DNA of 32,400 nucleotides from a virus, in IMG/VR virus record IMGVR_UViG_3300042111_000159, positions 1-32,400 of that record; one strand, given 5' to 3'. This document shows, piece by piece, positions 29,526-32,400 of the stretch. The notes beneath the pieces were generated by a model that saw nothing but the letters and a program-made list of their open reading frames with translations, had not been told where the DNA came from and did no database searches. The translations under genes and the position numbers were made by a program. The stretch's first letter is position 1; the number at the start of each line of letters is the position of its first letter.

Positions 29526-30408
29526 GCAGCGCCCTCCTTGCACTTGAAACAAGACGACTGAAAAGTTCTAACGCTCGCTGCGTCACAGCGTCCTTTTTTG
29601 CCATATTTTCTTCTGGCGTAAGTGGCTGATAGTTGCGATAGTTTGCCACGGCCAAGAACTGAGCGCGGTCGCTCAAATCTGCCTTGCTCAGTGGATAGAT
29701 GTGATCAAGCTCCCACGCCTCTCCGTAGTTGCTCCAATTCATTTCGCAAGAGAACTGTTTTTCGATGTAGTCCATGAAAGCGCTTATTGAAATTCCAAGA
29801 TCTCTAACCAACGATCCGCCAGCAGATCTTGACTTGATGGCAGATGTCATCCTTGCCCTCAAAACTGTTGCGATCCTGTGGTTCATGTTTGTGCTGTATC
29901 TCTTGCGCTCTCTTTCTCGAACTCCATCTGGGTCGAGTTGCCGCTGAAGCCTTATCTTTCTGGCTTTCTCGTCCTTGAGCGATTGCGGCAACTCTCGCGA
30001 TTTCTTTAAGACAGAATCGCGATTATCTCGATAGTATTTCAATGCTTGCTGCCGGCCGTATGCACGATATGAATCCGCATGTTTTTCATAGCAGCGCCTT
30101 TTGTAGATTTTTACTTTTTCGGGGTTTGCCTTTGCCCTCTCGTTGCATTGCTTTGCGTGATTAGCTTTTGCGCAAGGCGCACATCGCGTTGGAACTGGCC
30201 CCTTTTTCTTTACGGCGATTTTGCTTCCGCAATCAACGCAATCAACATGAGAGGGCCTCGGATCTCGCCCAGCCTTCATTCTGCTTGCATCGCTGGCGGC
30301 CTTTAGGCTCCTTGCTTTCGCGCAGTCTTTGCATCGCTTTCGCGCCGGCCCCTTCTTGGCACACATTCCGATTGTTGAACAATCGGCGCACACGTACTGC
30401 CTGCACAT
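29485..30408 (-). CDS. HNH homing-type endonuclease with two zinc ribbons
   Basis: 307 residues from the ATG at 30408 (GAGG seven bases upstream); a GTG at 30426 has no ribosome site. Two tandem zinc-ribbon repeats occur near the start: cysteines 7/10 with 26/29, and 57/60 with 76/79, with identical spacing. A long basic helical linker follows. The C-terminal HNH domain has ELDHIYPLS (D235, H236), ANYRNYQPL and EENMAKKD. The DNA is visibly poorer in G+C than both terminase genes, which it separates. Free-standing homing endonucleases commonly invade this interval. Confidence 0.8.
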   Translation of the reverse strand: MCRQYVCADCSTIGMCAKKGPARKRCKDCAKARSLKAASDASRMKAGRDPRPSHVDCVDCGSKIAVKKKGPVPTRCAPCAKANHAKQCNERAKANPEKVKIYKRRCYEKHADSYRAYGRQQALKYYRDNRDSVLKKSRELPQSLKDEKARKIRLQRQLDPDGVRERERKRYSTNMNHRIATVLRARMTSAIKSRSAGGSLVRDLGISISAFMDYIEKQFSCEMNWSNYGEAWELDHIYPLSKADLSDRAQFLAVANYRNYQPLTPEENMAKKDAVTQRALELFSRLVSSARRALRENSKEKPQTVAL

Positions 30409-30467
30409 TGATTTGCCTCGTGACACAGGGTCTGCATTGTCACAGCAAAACTTGAACTAGGCAACAA

Positions 30468-30935
30468 CTACCCGTGAGCTTTCAGCAAGTCTTCTAGTTC
30501 GTCGGTCGGCTGTTCTTGCTTCGTGCCAAGTCGCACTCTCGATGACGGTGTGAGCCCGAACTCGGTCATGAGCGAGGCTTGCAGGCTCACGAGCCCCTTG
30601 TAGAGCGGGCCGGCCGGGTTCGGTTTTATGCCGCCCAAATCTGTCTTCATCACCGGGCCGGTCGCGCGGAGCTCGAGCAGGCACGCTTGGGCCGCAGCAT
30701 AGACCTCGCATAAAGTCGCGAGGGCTTCACCGTCCCCGGTCGTGAGCACATTCATGCCGAGCAAAATCGGAACCAGTTCCTGCCACTTCTCGACGGCGAG
30801 CGGTTCGACGTTCAGCCGCTTCGGCATGGGCGGAGCACCAGGCGGAGCGCTCGGCTCGCGTTTCGGCGCGCCGCGTTGCGTGCCTTCGAGGATCTTTAGC
30901 GGCGTTGGTTTCGGTTTTCGCCCGCGGGTTGCCAT
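30468..30935 (-). CDS. terS: Terminase small subunit, P27 family
   Basis: 155 residues from the ATG at 30935. The basic N-terminus MATRGRKPKPTPLKILEGTQ with following Pro-rich linker and the helical part (WQELVPILLGMNVLTTGDGE) are characteristic of P27-type small terminases. No Shine-Dalgarno sequence is visible before this ATG. It recognises packaging-initiation DNA and delivers it to TerL. Confidence 0.85.
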   Translation of the reverse strand: MATRGRKPKPTPLKILEGTQRGAPKREPSAPPGAPPMPKRLNVEPLAVEKWQELVPILLGMNVLTTGDGEALATLCEVYAAAQACLLELRATGPVMKTDLGGIKPNPAGPLYKGLVSLQASLMTEFGLTPSSRVRLGTKQEQPTDELEDLLKAHG

Positions 30936-31042
30936 GTGATTATTTCGTAGGCACAGACCGGAAAAACGAACGGCTATTCCGCCGCACACGCGAGCGGCAG
31001 CACTGTTGGTTTTCCTCAGACGGTCGTTTTCGTGCGCGCCCC

Positions 31043-31072
31043 CTAGGCGGTGGGTGCCCACAATCTAGGCGG
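31043..31072. repeat. Paired CTAGGCGG repeats around a palindrome, upstream of terS
   Basis: CTAGGCGG occurs at 31043-31050 and 31065-31072, 22 bp apart, and between them is the inverted repeat GTGGG-TG-CCCAC. This lies in the 141-bp gap between the HNH gene and terS, otherwise without a credible gene. Packaging sites are often next to terS, so a TerS-binding or cos-type site is possible. Confidence 0.35.
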
Positions 31073-31076
31073 CGTG

Positions 31077-31418
31077 TCAACCGGCTCGCACTCCGCGTGC
31101 CTCCGCGTTGGTCTTCCGCTGGTGGCAGGCAGAGCACAGGCATTGACCAGCGTCAACGTCATACCTCGATCGCCCATCAGCACACACATCAGTGCCGGCG
31201 ACAACAGGGCTCACGTGGTCAGCATGCGCCTCGCCCTTGCGACCGCAGACCCGAGAGCAGTGCCGGCACGTCCAGGCGTCACGCTCCAGCACAGCACGCC
31301 GCCACGCTCGGTGGCGGCCATCTGTATACCCTCGCCGGTATGCGTTGGGTCGCGACTCCGCAATGCGGATCTGATGCTTGGCCCGAGGTGGCCGCCACAT
31401 CTCGATACGCTGCGGCAT
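31077..31418 (-). CDS. HNH endonuclease of the phage packaging type (HK97 gp74-like)
   Basis: 113 residues. A compact HNH domain: RRAVLERDAWTCRHC (C51, C54), HADHVSP (65-71) and CSACHQRKT with C95, C98, H99 and K102. Proteins like this lie next to terS in many phages and assist terminase cleavage. G+C matches the surrounding phage, unlike the longer HNH gene, so this one looks like a resident gene. Confidence 0.8.
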   Translation of the reverse strand: MPQRIEMWRPPRAKHQIRIAESRPNAYRRGYTDGRHRAWRRAVLERDAWTCRHCSRVCGRKGEAHADHVSPVVAGTDVCADGRSRYDVDAGQCLCSACHQRKTNAEARGVRAG

Positions 31419-31421
31419 AGC

Positions 31422-31778
31422 CTAGCTCTTCAGGCTCACGATCCCGACAATCCCGGTGCTGTTCGTGGTCGCACTCACGATCCGCAGGAAGGGCACCGCA
31501 AACACCTCGTCGGGCAGGGCATACATGCGGCGGTCGGCGGTCGATGGTGCGAGCGTCACGTCGGCCACGCTGCCATCGGTTTTGTAGAGGCGGCTGTAAG
31601 GCCCGGTGTCGGTCGAGGCTCCCCACATCTGCAGGCTCGTGGAGTTGGTGCTCATGGTGCCGAGCTCGACCACGCCGCCCGCGAAGTCTTCCATACGAAT
31701 GGTGGTGACAGATCCGGTGGCAGTGAACAGCGTGATCGACAGATCACGCGAGCGTCGGCGAATCTTGACTTCGGACAT
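31422..31778 (-). CDS. Beta-rich protein of unknown function
   Basis: 118 residues from the ATG at 31778 (GGAG eight bases upstream). Ser/Thr/Val-rich strands (RDLSITLFTATGSVTTIRM, then VPFLRIVSATTNSTGIVG) resemble small virion proteins of this phage, such as the probable decoration protein, but detailed relationship is not clear. It stops three bases before the HNH gene starts. Confidence 0.5.
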   Translation of the reverse strand: MSEVKIRRRSRDLSITLFTATGSVTTIRMEDFAGGVVELGTMSTNSTSLQMWGASTDTGPYSRLYKTDGSVADVTLAPSTADRRMYALPDEVFAVPFLRIVSATTNSTGIVGIVSLKS

Positions 31779-31996
31779 TAGGGGAACTCCTCGAGGTGGC
31801 ACGGGTCCAGGCCCGCAACGCGGCCGTCTGCCTCGATCCTAGGGCGAGGGGCTGGCAGGCTTGCAGCCCGGGGCGGCGTCTCTCGCCGCAAGAGCGCACC
31901 GGGGCGGCCGTCCCTTCGCTCAGTAGTGTCACAGCGTGTCACAGCGTCCCGGCGGGCGATTTCAGCGTTGGCGTCCACGATTTGTTCCCAATCCAT
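31778..31996 (-). CDS. Possible 72-residue protein
   Basis: An open frame starting MDWEQIVDANAEIARRDAV ends with TAA overlapping the ATG of the next gene (TAATG), as other real junctions in this genome do. The second half is Arg/Pro/Ala-rich, and there is no Shine-Dalgarno sequence. The coding DNA contains two adjacent copies of a 10-nt unit, CGCTGTGACA. Could be a real short regulator or leader; evidence is thin. Confidence 0.35.
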   Translation of the reverse strand: MDWEQIVDANAEIARRDAVTRCDTTERRDGRPGALLRRETPPRAASLPAPRPRIEADGRVAGLDPCHLEEFP

Positions 31997-32033
31997 ATCA
32001 CAACGGAAAATGTCACTTTTCGCCAGTTTGTGT

Positions 32034-32252
32034 TCAGTGCAGCAGCCCCGTCAACTCATGCGGGATCAGCGCCCGCACCGCCTCTAGGGCGTGCGTCTCG
32101 TCTGCACCAGGCTCGCCGTATTTCAGACGCGACCGGCAGTGCTGCTCAATCTCCTCTAGGGCTATCAGCGCGTCCCGCCCGGCGAGTGCGTAGCGGTGCA
32201 GCCGCTCGTCCTCCGGGTCGGACAAATCAAATCGTAGGGTGGCGATCGGCAT
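32034..32252 (-). CDS. Small conserved-looking phage protein
   Basis: 72 residues. The pattern MPIATLRFDLSDPED, then a helix, then a helix ending HCRSRLKYG is shared by a small family of phage proteins I recognise by look but for which no role is known. No ribosome site is obvious. Upstream is a 148-bp region with imperfect repeats and no credible gene. Confidence 0.5.
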   Translation of the reverse strand: MPIATLRFDLSDPEDERLHRYALAGRDALIALEEIEQHCRSRLKYGEPGADETHALEAVRALIPHELTGLLH

Positions 32253-32261
32253 TATCGGTGC

Positions 32262-32335
32262 TGCGTAATAGCGGCGTTTTGCGTTTCGCGGCGGTTATGC
32301 GTCGAATCTGCGGTGCGTTATGCGGCGAGGTCGCG
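32262..32335. repeat. Three imperfect direct repeats at the right edge
   Basis: Related units GCGTAATAGCGGCG, GCGGTTATGCGTCG and GCGTTATGCGGCG occur in a row, the last two about 22 bp apart. The core is GTTATGCG or close variants. Such iterons could bind a regulator of the late operon or a replication or packaging protein. Confidence 0.4.
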
Positions 32336-32400
32336 ATTACCGGGAACTGTAGAAACACTGGTTCTCTTTCCGCTCATCGCGGCTCTCTGATTTTCTTCGG

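Noticed and set aside
31926-31945. Tandem TGTCACAGCG repeats as an operator
   Set aside because: Only two copies, inside a possible coding frame, with no promoter elements nearby; too little to call a regulatory site.
1-32400. CRISPR array, tRNA or rRNA genes
   Set aside because: I saw no regularly spaced repeat-spacer pattern and no cloverleaf-like or rRNA sequence in reading the window, though no tRNA scan could be run.

Overview
The window is almost entirely one tailed-phage genome or prophage. G+C is high, nearly every gene is on the minus strand, and genes commonly overlap through ATGA, GTGA, TGATG or TAATG junctions. The virion genes predict a siphovirus with an HK97-fold capsid: P27-type TerS, TerL, HK97-type portal, prohead protease, HK97-like major capsid protein, HK97/SPP1-type connectors, tail tube, a lambda-like frameshifted tail chaperone and a 1153-residue tape measure. 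The host cannot be proved. G+C and the look of several small unnamed families remind me of phages of Planctomycetota, but this is recall, not a search.

Layout in transcription order (right to left on the minus strand). 32.4-29.5 kb: small early-late genes, a packaging-type HNH protein, TerS and a second, A+T-richer HNH protein with two zinc ribbons. 29.5-22.5 kb: TerL (reading frame broken by a 45-nt palindrome just before the P-loop), a portal fused to a HAD-like and a Tudor-like domain, protease, a zinc-ribbon protein, major capsid and a probable decoration protein, then a strong terminator. 22.5-17.1 kb: a glycosyltransferase-like gene, two tandem pairs of small paralogues, connectors, tail tube and tail chaperones. 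17.1-10.9 kb: tape measure and distal tail genes, including an A+T-richer imported stretch. 10.9-8.5 kb: small accessory genes (HExxH protein, metallophosphoesterase, Nmad1/DUF1599-like protein, a one-helix membrane peptide).

At 7.5-8.46 kb a tyrosine integrase is the only plus-strand gene. It diverges from a helix-turn-helix gene. Three minus-strand promoters at 7.4, 6.97 and 6.28 kb carry the same 16-bp inverted-repeat operator (GTTGC-N6-GCAAC type) exactly between -35 and -10, which suggests one regulator controlling the early operons. To the left lie the recombination and replication genes: Sak4/AAA_24-like ATPase, SSB-like DUF669-type protein, a second tyrosine recombinase, a winged-helix protein, a PD-(D/E)XK nuclease and a primase-helicase fusion. 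Another gene runs off the left edge.

The most unusual points are the palindrome-split terminase beside a homing-type HNH gene, the portal-HAD-Tudor fusion, the shared operator in the promoter spacers, and an SSB-like protein whose DDDIPF tip is followed by a hydrophobic tail. No endolysin or holin is recognisable.
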